A DNA stretch of 49,002 nucleotides from Rhodoblastus sp. (GCF_019449565.1 NZ_JAGRPM010000074.1:1-49002), one strand, 5' to 3'; shown: positions 35,194 through 44,188, counted from the stretch's first letter. Notes: generated from the letters alone by a model not told the origin. A program made the numbers and translations.

Positions 35194-35679
35194 TTACGGG
35201 CAGACATCCCAGAAGCCAGAACGCTGGGTCCAGTCGGTATAGTACCAGCACAATCCCGGCGCCGGCGCCCTTGTGGTGGCATAGGCGGCGGCGCCCGCCG
35301 CCGTCATGAATCCGATTGCGGCGCCCGCCGCAATGGCTCCGCCGGGAGCCCAACGGTAACCGCGTCCCCAGGCGCCGCGTCCACCGACGACCACCGTGTT
35401 GCGGCCGCCGCGATAGACAGCGCCACGCGCGACCCCGCCGCGATAGGCGCCGCCACGGACCGCAACGGCGCGACCGCCGCCGCCCCGAACCGCCACGGCG
35501 CGGCCACCGCCGCCACGAACCGCTACGGCGCGGCCGCCGCCACGTCCGCCGCGCACCAGGGTTGGCGACATTTCGCCCGTATCCCCGAGCGGCGCGATTG
35601 GCATCGCGACGGCGATGTCCGAAATCATGAAGACCGCCGCGACGGCCGCTATGAACGAGCGCAATTTATTGGACGCCAT
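35194..35679 (-). CDS. Secreted Gly/Arg-rich repeat protein
   Basis: This is a small exported protein of about 161 aa. A signal peptide (residues 1-25, ending ISDIAVA) is followed by a low-complexity Gly-Arg region with three copies of RAVAVRGGGG (residues ~50-79) and then RGG-type repeats. A hydrophobic stretch (AIAAGAAIGFMTAAGAAAYA) follows, and the end reads GLCWYYTDWTQRSGFWDVCP, shared by many small rhizobial secreted proteins of unknown function. The ATG 35679 with an AGGATGG-like site is preferred over 35703. It overlaps the end of the sulfatase gene by 14 bp, so it may be translated from the same message. Confidence 0.7.
   Translation of the reverse strand: MASNKLRSFIAAVAAVFMISDIAVAMPIAPLGDTGEMSPTLVRGGRGGGRAVAVRGGGGRAVAVRGGGGRAVAVRGGAYRGGVARGAVYRGGRNTVVVGGRGAWGRGYRWAPGGAIAAGAAIGFMTAAGAAAYATTRAPAPGLCWYYTDWTQRSGFWDVCP
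35443..35532 (-). repeat. Three tandem 30-bp coding repeats
   Basis: Three adjacent units encode RAVAVRGGGG (the last diverges to RAVAVRGGAY). They suggest recent expansion within the Gly-rich secreted protein gene and may vary in copy number between strains. Confidence 0.8.
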
Positions 35680-38059
35680 TTTTCCATCCTTCCAGAGTGA
35701 CATCTACCTTGTCGACCTTACCGTTGAAAGTGAAGGGCGCGCGGTCGAAATAATCGAGCGAAACCGGCGAGCCGAGGTCCGTTCCGACATCGAAGGTCTC
35801 GCTCGCGGTAAAGGCGGCAGGAACGGTGCGCCCGACCGCAACGCGGAAGGCCTCGGCGCCATCGACCGAAACCGTCACGTCGGCGGGCGCCGCTGGCTTG
35901 GCGATCCTGGTGTCCACGATAATCTGATGCTTGCCGGGCGCCAGGACCTCGGCGCTGCGGCCGATGTAACGCTCGATCATCATCATGTTATATTCGTAAA
36001 CGAGGCGCCCCTTGTCCATGTAGAGCGTCAGGCCGCCGCTGAATCCGCCGAGCGCATAAAGTACGCCCGAGGCGTCCTTGCCGACATCGACATCGACGAC
36101 GATGCGATTGCTGACGCGCCCGACCCCCGGCGCCGCAAACTCGGGCAGTCGCGTCGTTGTGGCGTCGAAGCTCCAGTGCGTATAGGGCGTCTTGATGCGG
36201 TCTTCGGGATGGAGCCGGGTCCATAGCGCGGCGCCGACGGGAAAGACCTTGTTGGCCTCCGCCTCCTTCAGGAACAGCTGCTTCATCGCCGCGAGCTTTT
36301 CCGGCTCCTTGCTGGCGAGATTGTCATTTTCCGAAAAGTCTTTCCTGAGATCATACAGCTCCCAGACGTCCTTGTTGGCGTCCCATGTCGCAAGCCCGGG
36401 ATTGACCGTCTTCCAGGGCGTCAGCGGACCGAAGGTCGCCGCGATCCAGCCGTCGTGATAGATCGCGCGGCTGCCATTGTTCTCGAAATATTGCGTGGTC
36501 TTGCGCCCCGGCGCCGCCGCGTTGGCAAAACTATAGGCCATGCTGATTCCATCGATCGGGTCCTGCTTTTCGCCATTGACGACCTCCGGCGGGGTAATGC
36601 CGAGAACCTCATAAATCGTCGGCGCGACGTCGTTGACGTGATGGAATTGCGATCGGGGAGTCTTGTCGGGCTTGACGCCCTTGGGCCAGGAGATCACCAG
36701 CGGATTGCGCGTGCCGCCGAAATGCGAGGCGACCAGCTTGGTGTAGCGGAAGGGCGTATCGCCCGCCCAGGCCCAGCCGGCGTGATACATGTTGTCGGTT
36801 TTGGGCGTGCCGAGCGCGTCGAGTCCGCCAAGCGTGTCGAGCGCCGCCATCTGCTGCTCGACGGTGTTGGGAATCTGGTTTTGCGCCAGAAGCTCGCTGA
36901 TCGTGCCGTTCTGGCCTTCGGCGCTTGATCCATTGTCGCCGAAGATGAAGAAGATGAGGGTGTTATCGCGCAGGCCGCGTTGTTCGAGCCCATCGATCAG
37001 GCGGCCCACCTGCGCGTCGGTATGTTCGACGAAGCCCGCGAACACCTCCATCAGGCGGCGCTGGAATGGGCGCTGCGTCTCGGGAATGCCGTCCCACGAG
37101 GCCATGGAATCCGCGCGGGGGGTCAGTTTCGTATCCTGCGGAATCCAGCCGAGCTTCTTCTGGCGTTCGAACACGCGCTCGCGATAGGCGTCCCAGCCAC
37201 CGTCGAACTTGCCCTTATATTTGTCGGCCCATTCCTTGAAAATGTGATGCGGCCCATGCGCGGCGCCCGGCGCCCAATACATCAGGAAGGGCTTGTCCGG
37301 CGAAAAGGACTGGTGACGGCTCAGCCAGGTCAGCGCCTTGTCGGTCATGTCCTGCGTGAGGTGATATTTCGGATCGTGCGGCGGCTCGACCGGGTTGCGG
37401 TTCTCGAACAGGCGCGGCTCATATTGCGAGGTTTCGCCGGCGAGGAAGCCGTAGAAATAATCGAAGCCATAGCCGGTCGGCCAGCGGTCGAACGGCCCCA
37501 TCGCGGTGGTCTCGGTCGCCGGCGTATTGTGCCATTTGCCGAAGGCGGCGGTCTTGTAGCCATAGTCGTGCAGGACTTCCGCCACCGTCGCTGAGCTTTT
37601 CGGCATGACGCCGGTATAGCCGTCGAAATCGAGCGCGCGCTCGGCGATGGTGCCGGATCCGACGCGCTGGTGGTTGCGTCCGGTCAGCAAAGCCGCGCGG
37701 GTTGGGGAGCAGATCGAGGTGGTGTGAAAACTGTTGTAGCTGATCCCCTGATCGGCGAGACGGGACAGGTTCGGCGTATGGATTTCGCCGCCAAAGGCGT
37801 CGGCCACGCCGAAGCCGACATCGTCCAGCAGGATGATCAGGATATTCGGGGCGTCGGGCGGCAGATGATTGGGCTCCGCGCGCCAGACATGTTTCGACTC
37901 CTGCAAGGTCGGCCCGGCGGTGCTGGCCGACGGGACCGGCGGGAAGGGAAGCACGGAGCCGGCGGCGGGCGCCGTGTTCTCGTCGGCATGGGCGGGCGAC
38001 AACGCCGCCGCGCCCGCGAATGCGGCGAGGATGATCGCCGCGCTGAAAATCGCCTTCAT
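35666..38059 (-). CDS. Exported arylsulfatase-type sulfatase (long form)
   Basis: This alkaline-phosphatase-superfamily sulfatase is about 797 aa long. A signal peptide (MKAIFSAAIILAAFAGAAAL ... AHA) is followed by the metal-binding ILIILLDDVGFG. The sulfatase signature is SICSPTRAALLTGRN, whose Cys (residue ~117) would be converted to formylglycine, and GKWHNTP and FGDNGSSAEGQ follow. The C-terminal ~250 residues form an extra, beta-rich extension (DVTVSVDGAEAFRVAVGR), long for the family. The open frame reaches 38140, but 38059 places the signal peptide at the start. It lies next to a second sulfatase, both transcribed leftward. A maturase for Cys conversion is not in the window. Confidence 0.9.
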   Translation of the reverse strand: MKAIFSAAIILAAFAGAAALSPAHADENTAPAAGSVLPFPPVPSASTAGPTLQESKHVWRAEPNHLPPDAPNILIILLDDVGFGVADAFGGEIHTPNLSRLADQGISYNSFHTTSICSPTRAALLTGRNHQRVGSGTIAERALDFDGYTGVMPKSSATVAEVLHDYGYKTAAFGKWHNTPATETTAMGPFDRWPTGYGFDYFYGFLAGETSQYEPRLFENRNPVEPPHDPKYHLTQDMTDKALTWLSRHQSFSPDKPFLMYWAPGAAHGPHHIFKEWADKYKGKFDGGWDAYRERVFERQKKLGWIPQDTKLTPRADSMASWDGIPETQRPFQRRLMEVFAGFVEHTDAQVGRLIDGLEQRGLRDNTLIFFIFGDNGSSAEGQNGTISELLAQNQIPNTVEQQMAALDTLGGLDALGTPKTDNMYHAGWAWAGDTPFRYTKLVASHFGGTRNPLVISWPKGVKPDKTPRSQFHHVNDVAPTIYEVLGITPPEVVNGEKQDPIDGISMAYSFANAAAPGRKTTQYFENNGSRAIYHDGWIAATFGPLTPWKTVNPGLATWDANKDVWELYDLRKDFSENDNLASKEPEKLAAMKQLFLKEAEANKVFPVGAALWTRLHPEDRIKTPYTHWSFDATTTRLPEFAAPGVGRVSNRIVVDVDVGKDASGVLYALGGFSGGLTLYMDKGRLVYEYNMMMIERYIGRSAEVLAPGKHQIIVDTRIAKPAAPADVTVSVDGAEAFRVAVGRTVPAAFTASETFDVGTDLGSPVSLDYFDRAPFTFNGKVDKVDVTLEGWKNGVQ

Positions 38060-38114
38060 GCCGCGCCTCGTTTCTTTGCGCCGAGTTGATTGAAACAGTC
38101 GCTCGTCGCCGCCC

Positions 38115-39548
38115 TTAATGCGGGATCGCGAGCTTTTCATGCGGCAGGCCGCCGTCGTCGATGTCGAAATCCGGGTCCATCACCGTCTTGCCCTGCGAGC
38201 CGACGAAGGCCGGCTGGGCCTTGATCCACAGGCTCGGCTTCTGCTCTCTGGCGTATTGCAGCAGCCGCGCTTCGAGATCGCGCGCGACTTCCGGATTTTC
38301 CGCCGCGACATTAGTCGTCTCGCCCGGGTCTTTGGCGAGATTGTACAATTCGGTCTTGCCCGGCAGCAGCGCGATCTTGACGAGCTTCCAGTCGCCCTTG
38401 CGCACCGCGCCGCGGAACAATTCGACATTGATCAGCACGTCGTCATTGGGGCTCGGCGCGCCCTCGGACAGGGTCTTCCACATGTCCTTGCCGTCGAACG
38501 GATGGTCCGGCCCGCCCGAACCGCCCGCCAACGCCAACAGCGTCGGCATGACGTCGACCATATGCACGGGATCGTTGACGATGCGGGGCTTCAGTTTCGC
38601 GGGCCAATTGACGAAGGCCGGGACGCGAACGCCGCCCTCCTTCAGGCTGCCTTTGCCGCCGCTGAAAGGCGCATTGCTGGCCGGCGCCTTCTGGCCCTGC
38701 TCGATGCCGCCTTCCTCATGGCCGCGCTCGTCATTGCTCTTGGCGCCCTGCGCGAACAGGCCGCTGGTGGCGCCGCCATTGTCGCTGGCGAACAGGATGA
38801 TGGTGTTGTCGCGCAGGCCCTTTTTGTCCAGCTCGGCGACGATGCGCCCGATCTGGAGATCGAGCTCCGAGATCATCGCCATATAGGTCCGACGCAGCTT
38901 GTCGGGCGTGGCCTTGTATTTGTCGATCGCGCTTTCGGGCGCCTGGAACGGCGCGTGCGGCGCGAGCGATGCGAAATAGAGGAAGAACGGCTGCTTGCCG
39001 TCCTGCTGGTCGATGAGCTTGATCGCCTCGTCGCCGATGAGATCGGTGTAATAACCCTCTTCCTTGAGGAATTTGCCGTTGCGCTGCCAGTCGATCAGCC
39101 CGCCGCGCTCGCGGGTGAAATAATTCACCTCGCCCACGACATTGCCGTAGAAATGATCGAAGCCGCGGTTCTGCGGCCAGAATTTCTTGTCGGCGTGGCC
39201 GAGATGCCATTTGCCGGTCATCAGGGTCTTGTAGCCGGCTTCCTTCAACGCCTGGGGCAGGGTCTTCTCGTCCAGCGCCAGCCCATAGGTATGGCTGGGA
39301 AAGATCACCAGCGTTTGCAACCCGTAGCGCATGGGATAGCGCCCGGTCATCAAGGCGGCGCGCGAGGGCGTGCACACCGGCTCGCCATAGAAGGACTCCA
39401 GCCTCACACCCTCCTGGGCGAGCTTGTCGATATTGGGCGTGACGACCTGCCCGCCGCGATAGCCGAGATCGGCATTGCCGAGATCGTCGGCCATGATGAA
39501 AATGATATTGGGCTTTTTCGCCGCCTCGGCGGCGGCCGGCGACAGCAA
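38115..39548 (-). CDS. Sulfatase, with apparent frameshift in its signal peptide
   Basis: This 477-aa arylsulfatase-type enzyme begins AKKPNIIFIMADDLGNADLGY. The Cys59 signature is CTPSRAALMTGRYPMRYG, followed by MTGKWHLGH and FASDNGGATSG. In this frame the only start is TTG at 39548 with no full signal peptide. In the next frame, ATG 39597 starts MKTHRLLSQWAALPGALA, a good signal-peptide beginning that would join LLSPAAAEA|AKKPN if one frameshift occurred near 39545-39555. Either the sequence has an error there, or the gene is broken and the enzyme would not be exported. The body is otherwise intact. Confidence 0.75.
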   Translation of the reverse strand: MLSPAAAEAAKKPNIIFIMADDLGNADLGYRGGQVVTPNIDKLAQEGVRLESFYGEPVCTPSRAALMTGRYPMRYGLQTLVIFPSHTYGLALDEKTLPQALKEAGYKTLMTGKWHLGHADKKFWPQNRGFDHFYGNVVGEVNYFTRERGGLIDWQRNGKFLKEEGYYTDLIGDEAIKLIDQQDGKQPFFLYFASLAPHAPFQAPESAIDKYKATPDKLRRTYMAMISELDLQIGRIVAELDKKGLRDNTIILFASDNGGATSGLFAQGAKSNDERGHEEGGIEQGQKAPASNAPFSGGKGSLKEGGVRVPAFVNWPAKLKPRIVNDPVHMVDVMPTLLALAGGSGGPDHPFDGKDMWKTLSEGAPSPNDDVLINVELFRGAVRKGDWKLVKIALLPGKTELYNLAKDPGETTNVAAENPEVARDLEARLLQYAREQKPSLWIKAQPAFVGSQGKTVMDPDFDIDDGGLPHEKLAIPH

Positions 39549-39737
39549 GCGCGCCCGGCAAGGCGGCCCATTGCGAGAGCAGGCGATGCGTCTTCATCTT
39601 CGCGGCTTTCCCAAAATTCAACGGAAATAAAAGTGCAGCCCGTGTGCAATCGCCCCGAGGCCGGGGCCGGCGGGAGGAGTCCTTGTATAGTTGCTCCTTC
39701 GGTGAGAGATTGGCCGCCCACGATCTATCGGAAAAAT

Positions 39738-40430
39738 ATGCTTGCCCTCGAAGCCGCCCGCAAAATTGCCGTCTCCCAAGGCTGGCTCAGCCTGACGCCG
39801 CCCTCTTTTCAGAACGCTGTCCTCCAGCGGAGCCGGCTGCAAAGCTGCAAGGCCGGCCAGACGCTCTATATGGTCGGCGATCCGCCGGGCGGCATGTATG
39901 GGCTGGTTTCGGGCGGGCTCGGCGTCACGATCGCGCCGGGTGAGCGCGGCCCCTATTTCGGTCATCTCGCGCGGCCGGGGACCTGGTTCGGGGAGGCCGC
40001 CGCTATGACCCGACAGCCGCGCCGGGTCGGCCTGACGGCGACGCGCGACGCCGAATTGCTGCACCTGCCGCTATCGAAGATCGACGAGATCGTCGGCGAG
40101 GACCCCTCGGCCTGGCGGATGTTCGCGCTGGTGACGCTCGGCCACCTCGACATGGCCATCGGCGCCTGCGACGATCTGATGATGCGCGATCACGTCAAGC
40201 GCTGCGTGGCCATCCTGCTGCGGCTCGGAGGCTGCCGGCACGTGTCCGCGCCCGCCGCGCTGATCGACATCGATCTGAGCCAGGACGACATCGCCACGCT
40301 CGCCAATGTCGCCAGAACAACGGCCGGCTCTGTTCTGAGAAGCCTCGAAAAGGCTGGCCAGATCGAACAAAGCTACCGCCGCATCCGCATATTGGCGCCC
40401 GACGCGCTGCGGGACATTCTGCGCGACTGA
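39738..40430 (+). CDS. Crp/Fnr family transcriptional regulator
   Basis: This 230-aa regulator has a cyclic-nucleotide-binding-type sensory domain (residues ~35-145: CKAGQTLYMVGDPPGGMYGLVSGGL, GTWFGEAAAMTRQPR). A C-terminal helix-turn-helix follows (LSQDDIATLANVARTTAGSVLRSLEKAGQI). No cysteine cluster typical of FNR is seen, so the signal is not oxygen via [4Fe-4S]; cNMP contacts are not obvious. ATG 39738 opens the family sequence, although the frame extends far upstream antisense to the sulfatases. It is divergent from the two sulfatase genes and may regulate them. Confidence 0.86.
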   Translation: MLALEAARKIAVSQGWLSLTPPSFQNAVLQRSRLQSCKAGQTLYMVGDPPGGMYGLVSGGLGVTIAPGERGPYFGHLARPGTWFGEAAAMTRQPRRVGLTATRDAELLHLPLSKIDEIVGEDPSAWRMFALVTLGHLDMAIGACDDLMMRDHVKRCVAILLRLGGCRHVSAPAALIDIDLSQDDIATLANVARTTAGSVLRSLEKAGQIEQSYRRIRILAPDALRDILRD

Positions 40431-40472
40431 TATTTTTTTCCGCAGCAAATAGGTGAACGGGATTGGCGCGGA

Positions 40473-41267
40473 TCAATCCTTCACCGCGCGGTCGAGATTG
40501 AGGGCGGCTCCGAGCAGCGCCGCCTGCGCGGCGTTGATTCGCGCCGAGGCGATATCCATGCGTTCGACCTGGGCGCCGGTGAGCGTCGCGCCGCGAAAAT
40601 CCGCCCCCGCCGCGTCGGCGCGGGAGAGATCGGCGCCCGAGAAATTCGCGTCCGTCAGATTGGCGAAAGCGAGATCGACCCGCGAGAGATTCGCATGGGT
40701 GAAATTGGCCCGGGTCAAGTCGGCCGAGCGCAGAATCGCGCGCATCAGGCCCATCGACTGGTTTTTCATATCGGCGGAAGCGTTGGAATCGGACAGGTTG
40801 GCCTCCACCATGCTGGCGCCGGTGAAATCGCCCGCGAGCCGCGCGTGCGAAAAATCGGCGCGATCCAGTTTCGCGCCCTGCATTTGCGAGCCGAACAATT
40901 TGGCGCCCGAGAGATTGGCGCCGGTGAAATCGGCCATCAGCGCCCAAACCTGATCCAGCTGGCCGCCGCTGAGATTGGCGCCGGCGAATTTGGCGCGGTT
41001 GAGCCGCGCGCCGCGCAGATTGACGCCGGCGAGGTTGAGCTTCGACAGGTCCAGACCGTTGAGGCTTTTGTCCGAGAGATCGAGCGGCACCCCCGCGCTT
41101 TTGGCGATCATCGCCTCGACATTGGCGCGTGACAATTCCGCCGTGGTGAAGGCGGGCGAGGACAGATCGACACCGGCCAGCATGCCCTGCGCAAGGCTCT
41201 GCGCGATCGGCGCAGTGAATGCGAGCGCGCAGGCCAGCGCCAGTCCCATGCATGTGCTTCGCTTCAT
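40473..41267 (-). CDS. Secreted pentapeptide-repeat protein
   Basis: This 264-aa protein has a signal peptide (MGLALACALAFTAPIAQSLA). About 35 pentapeptide units of the A(D/N)Lxx type follow from residue ~60 to 235 (LDLSKLNLAGVNLRGARLNR, ADLTRANFTHANLSRVDLAF), which should fold as a right-handed quadrilateral beta helix. ATG 41267 with GGGGAG upstream is preferred over the longer 41291. Such exported pentapeptide proteins have no settled function; the cytosolic DNA-gyrase-mimic type is unlikely because of the signal peptide. Confidence 0.82.
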   Translation of the reverse strand: MKRSTCMGLALACALAFTAPIAQSLAQGMLAGVDLSSPAFTTAELSRANVEAMIAKSAGVPLDLSDKSLNGLDLSKLNLAGVNLRGARLNRAKFAGANLSGGQLDQVWALMADFTGANLSGAKLFGSQMQGAKLDRADFSHARLAGDFTGASMVEANLSDSNASADMKNQSMGLMRAILRSADLTRANFTHANLSRVDLAFANLTDANFSGADLSRADAAGADFRGATLTGAQVERMDIASARINAAQAALLGAALNLDRAVKD

Positions 41268-41364
41268 CGGACTCCCCGGGCGCTCCCCCAATCTCTTAAC
41301 GCATCCAAGGCCGAAAAGGTTTGGCCGAAGCGGGAGCTATGGCGTTTTTAAGAAAAAGCGGCCT

Positions 41365-42369
41365 TCACGCGCCGATGCCCCAGAAGTCGGCGATGAGCCG
41401 CGCGGCGGGCAGGCCTGCGTTGAGGACGCCGAACCCTTCCCGCCCTCCGTCGGCGGCGGCGGAATCGACGGGAAATCCATGACCCATTTCCGCGATGGTC
41501 CAGATCTCCACAGCCGCGCGCCGGGGCGTGCTCCAGACGCGGCGCCGCACCCCGGGCCTCGGCGTCGTGTCGGCGTTCGGCGTTCCGCTGAACCCATGAA
41601 CCTCGCTCCATTGGATGGCGAGGGCTTCGGCGTTACGCGGGTCGACCAATTGATCGCGCTCGCCTTGCCAGATTGAAAGCCGGGGCCAGGCGCGCGGCTT
41701 GACCGTCGGCGGCGCGGCCCGGCGGACAGAATCCGCCAGCGTCCTGCGGCTCATCAGGCCATCGGCGCGGCGCATGCGCAACAGGGCCGAGGCGCTGTTG
41801 TATGCGGCGCCGACGGGCATGCCCGCGACAACGGCCCCTGCCGCGAAAACCGCTGGATAGGCCGCTAGCATCGCCGCCGCCATGGCGCCGCCGGCGGAAA
41901 GGCCGACGATGAACACCCGGCGCGGATCGGATTTGTAACGGACGGTCGCCGCGCGCACCATTTGACGGATCGACATCGCCTCGCCGCCGCCCCTGCGGAC
42001 ATCGCCGGGTTGATACCAGTTGAAGCAGCGTCCATGGCTGTTTTTTGTGGTCTGCTCCGGCAGCAACAGGGCGGCGCCGATATGCTGGGCCAGGGCGATC
42101 CAGCCCGAATTGCGGGCGAAGGAAGAGGCGCTCTGGCCGCAGCCATGCAGCACCACGATCAGTGGCGCGCCTGCGGCAAGCTTTTTGGGCGGCGCATAGA
42201 CAAACATGCGCAGGGCGCCCGGATTGGAGCCGAACGCCTCGACCTCGACGACGCGTCCGGCGGGACTGGGCGAGGGAATGGCCTTCACGAGCGGCAGCCA
42301 AGCCGCCGTCCAGAACGCCGCCGCGCCTTTCATGGCCTGACGAACCTGTTTTGAACTGCGCGCCTTCAT
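41365..42369 (-). CDS. PHB depolymerase family esterase
   Basis: This 334-aa alpha/beta hydrolase is of the polyhydroxybutyrate-depolymerase/feruloyl-esterase type. VVLHGCGQSASSFARNSGW holds the oxyanion hole, Ser158 lies in VGLSAGGAMAA, and a late His lies in IAEMGHGFPVD. The N-terminus (MKARSSKQVRQAMKGAAAFW) has no clear signal peptide. The open frame continues to 42636, but that part is out of frame with a real upstream gene. Its start overlaps that gene's stop by 4 bp (ATGA). Substrate is untested: intracellular PHB granules are possible. Confidence 0.86.
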   Translation of the reverse strand: MKARSSKQVRQAMKGAAAFWTAAWLPLVKAIPSPSPAGRVVEVEAFGSNPGALRMFVYAPPKKLAAGAPLIVVLHGCGQSASSFARNSGWIALAQHIGAALLLPEQTTKNSHGRCFNWYQPGDVRRGGGEAMSIRQMVRAATVRYKSDPRRVFIVGLSAGGAMAAAMLAAYPAVFAAGAVVAGMPVGAAYNSASALLRMRRADGLMSRRTLADSVRRAAPPTVKPRAWPRLSIWQGERDQLVDPRNAEALAIQWSEVHGFSGTPNADTTPRPGVRRRVWSTPRRAAVEIWTIAEMGHGFPVDSAAADGGREGFGVLNAGLPAARLIADFWGIGA

Positions 42370-42575
42370 TTCCCGCTTTTGCGTCGCTTGGGCTTTGCGG
42401 GTGTCTTGAGCGCAGCGGTCCAGAAATCGGCCGCCATCTTGCCGGCCTCGTTGATCATGGCCGTTTGCTGCTTGCGCGCGGCGGCCTGAAACAGGCCTCG
42501 CCCCGTCCCGGCGACTTTGTTGGCGCCGCTCAGCCACAGGCTCATGAAAGGATTCTTTTTCGTCAGATGACGCAT
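42366..42575 (-). CDS. Small protein coupled to the PHB-depolymerase-type gene
   Basis: This is a 69-aa protein: MRHLTKKNPFMSLWLSGANK, then KMAADFWTAALKTP and a basic tail (AKPKRRKSGK). The start ATG has AAGGAGG 5 bases upstream, a strong site, and the stop overlaps the esterase start. Its amphipathic helical and Ala-rich nature recalls phasin-like surface proteins of PHB granules, but I do not recognise a family. It was judged real from the ribosome site and coupling. Confidence 0.65.
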   Translation of the reverse strand: MRHLTKKNPFMSLWLSGANKVAGTGRGLFQAAARKQQTAMINEAGKMAADFWTAALKTPAKPKRRKSGK

Positions 42576-42632
42576 GCCGGCCTCCTTGCGGGCGCCGCAG
42601 GGCGCCCCAGTTTCGTCGCGGCGATTCGCTAA

Positions 42633-42854
42633 TCAATCGGCGCGGTCGAGCCTGTCCCGTCCATTGACGATCCAGTTGTCGATGCGCGTGTCCGAGACAG
42701 TTTTATTATCCGGCCCGTTGATGCGGATGACCTCGCACCCTTGCATATGCAGGGCTCTCGCGTGGGCCAGGGCGCGCCGCTCGGTGGGCGCGCTCGGCGC
42801 GCGCGTTTCCCTTGTGCCCGGCGAGGTCCGATAAATGACAACCCAATCCGACAT
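42633..42854 (-). CDS. Small hypothetical protein, 73 aa
   Basis: MSDWVVIYRTSPGTRETRAP ... ALAHARALHMQGCEVIRING ... WIVNGRDRLDRAD: a short mixed alpha/beta protein of unknown function. ATG 42854 has GGAGGAG 6 bases upstream. The frame opens earlier (43007), but the ribosome site defines the start. It lies about 60 bp upstream of the small PHB-linked gene in the same direction and could share its transcript. Confidence 0.65.
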   Translation of the reverse strand: MSDWVVIYRTSPGTRETRAPSAPTERRALAHARALHMQGCEVIRINGPDNKTVSDTRIDNWIVNGRDRLDRAD

Positions 42855-43074
42855 GGCGCGCTCCTCCGAAATCGAAGTTCTCAAGCTAGCGTCCGAGATC
42901 GCAGTTTGAATGACGGGGATCAAATTGTCGCGGAAAATCGGCACAAGTACACATGATCCGGCGGGCTGAATTGTTCCCGCCGCCAGTCGTCCTTTGCATT
43001 TGCGCACGACGCCTGACGATACGTCGCGGCGCGACCTGCGTTATGCTGATGGCTCCGCCACCGGGGACGCCATC

Positions 43075-44187
43075 ATGTCCGAAACCATGCTTTTCTCTCC
43101 CTTTCAGGTCGGCGACTTGAAGCTCGACAATCGCATTGTCATCGCGCCGATGTGCCAATATTCGGCCGCCGACGGCTGCATGACGGACTGGCATCTTCTC
43201 CATTACGGGCAGCTCGCCCTGTCCGGGGCTGGGCTGCTGACGATCGAGGCGACGGCGGTGTCCCCGGAAGGCCGCATCACTTTTGCCGACGTCGGGCTTT
43301 ATTCCGACGCCAATGAGGTCGCCATGGCCCGCGTGCTCGACAGCATCCGGCAGTGGTCGCCTATCCCCGTCGCGATCCAGCTCGCCCATGCTGGGCGCAA
43401 GGCGTCCTGTGACCTGCCGTGGAAGGGCGGTGCGCAAATTCCGCCCGAATCGCCGCAGGGTTGGCGCACCGTCTCGCCGTCCTCGCTCGTCGTCGCTGCG
43501 GACGACGCCCCGCCGACCGCGTTGAGCCGGGAGGAGATGAAGCGAATTCGCGGCGATTTCGTCGCCGCTGCGCGCCGGGCTGCGCGTCTGGGGCTCGACG
43601 CCGTGCAGCTGCATGGCGCGCATGGCTATCTCCTGCATCAGTTTCTCTCGCCGCTTTCCAACAAGCGCGACGATGAATATGGCGGCCCGCTCGAAAACCG
43701 CATGCGGTTCCCGCTCGAAGTGTTCGACGCCGTGCGTGAGGCGTTCCCTGCCGGACGCTCGGTGACAATGCGCGTTTCAGGCACGGACTGGATTGAAGGC
43801 GGCTGGTCAATCGAGGAGACCGTCGTCTTCGCGCGGGCGCTGGAACAGCGCGGCTGTGGGGCCATTCACGTTTCGAGCGGCGGCCTGCTCCCGGCGCCAA
43901 TCCCGGTGGGTCCGGGCTACCAGGTCGCGCTCGCGCGAGAGGTCAAGGCGGCTGTCGGCATTCCAGTTGTCGCCGTCGGACTCATCACGGAGTTCGACCA
44001 TGCGGAGGCCATCCTCAAGGCCGGCGACGCCGACCTGATCGCCCTGGCGCGCGCCGTGCTCTACAATCCGCGCTGGCCCTGGCACGCCGCCGCCCATTTC
44101 GGCGCCCATGTTCGGGCGCCGAATCAATATTTGCGGTCGCAGCCGCACCATTTGAAACATCTTTTCGATGCGCCCGGCGCGGCTTGA
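43075..44187 (+). CDS. NADH:flavin oxidoreductase, Old Yellow Enzyme (YqjM-like)
   Basis: This 370-aa FMN enzyme reduces activated C=C bonds. LFSPFQVGDLKLDNRIVIAP lies near the N-terminus, and MCQYSAADG contains the flavin-tuning Cys of the YqjM (thermophilic-like) class. HAGRKAS and HGAHGYLLHQFLSPLSNKR follow, with catalytic His pair positions, and then DDEYGGPLENRMRF. ATG 43075 with GGGGAC upstream gives the family start; the frame is open from 42994. Native substrate unknown; such enzymes often handle oxidative-stress enones. Confidence 0.92.
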   Translation: MSETMLFSPFQVGDLKLDNRIVIAPMCQYSAADGCMTDWHLLHYGQLALSGAGLLTIEATAVSPEGRITFADVGLYSDANEVAMARVLDSIRQWSPIPVAIQLAHAGRKASCDLPWKGGAQIPPESPQGWRTVSPSSLVVAADDAPPTALSREEMKRIRGDFVAAARRAARLGLDAVQLHGAHGYLLHQFLSPLSNKRDDEYGGPLENRMRFPLEVFDAVREAFPAGRSVTMRVSGTDWIEGGWSIEETVVFARALEQRGCGAIHVSSGGLLPAPIPVGPGYQVALAREVKAAVGIPVVAVGLITEFDHAEAILKAGDADLIALARAVLYNPRWPWHAAAHFGAHVRAPNQYLRSQPHHLKHLFDAPGAA

Positions 44188-44188
44188 G

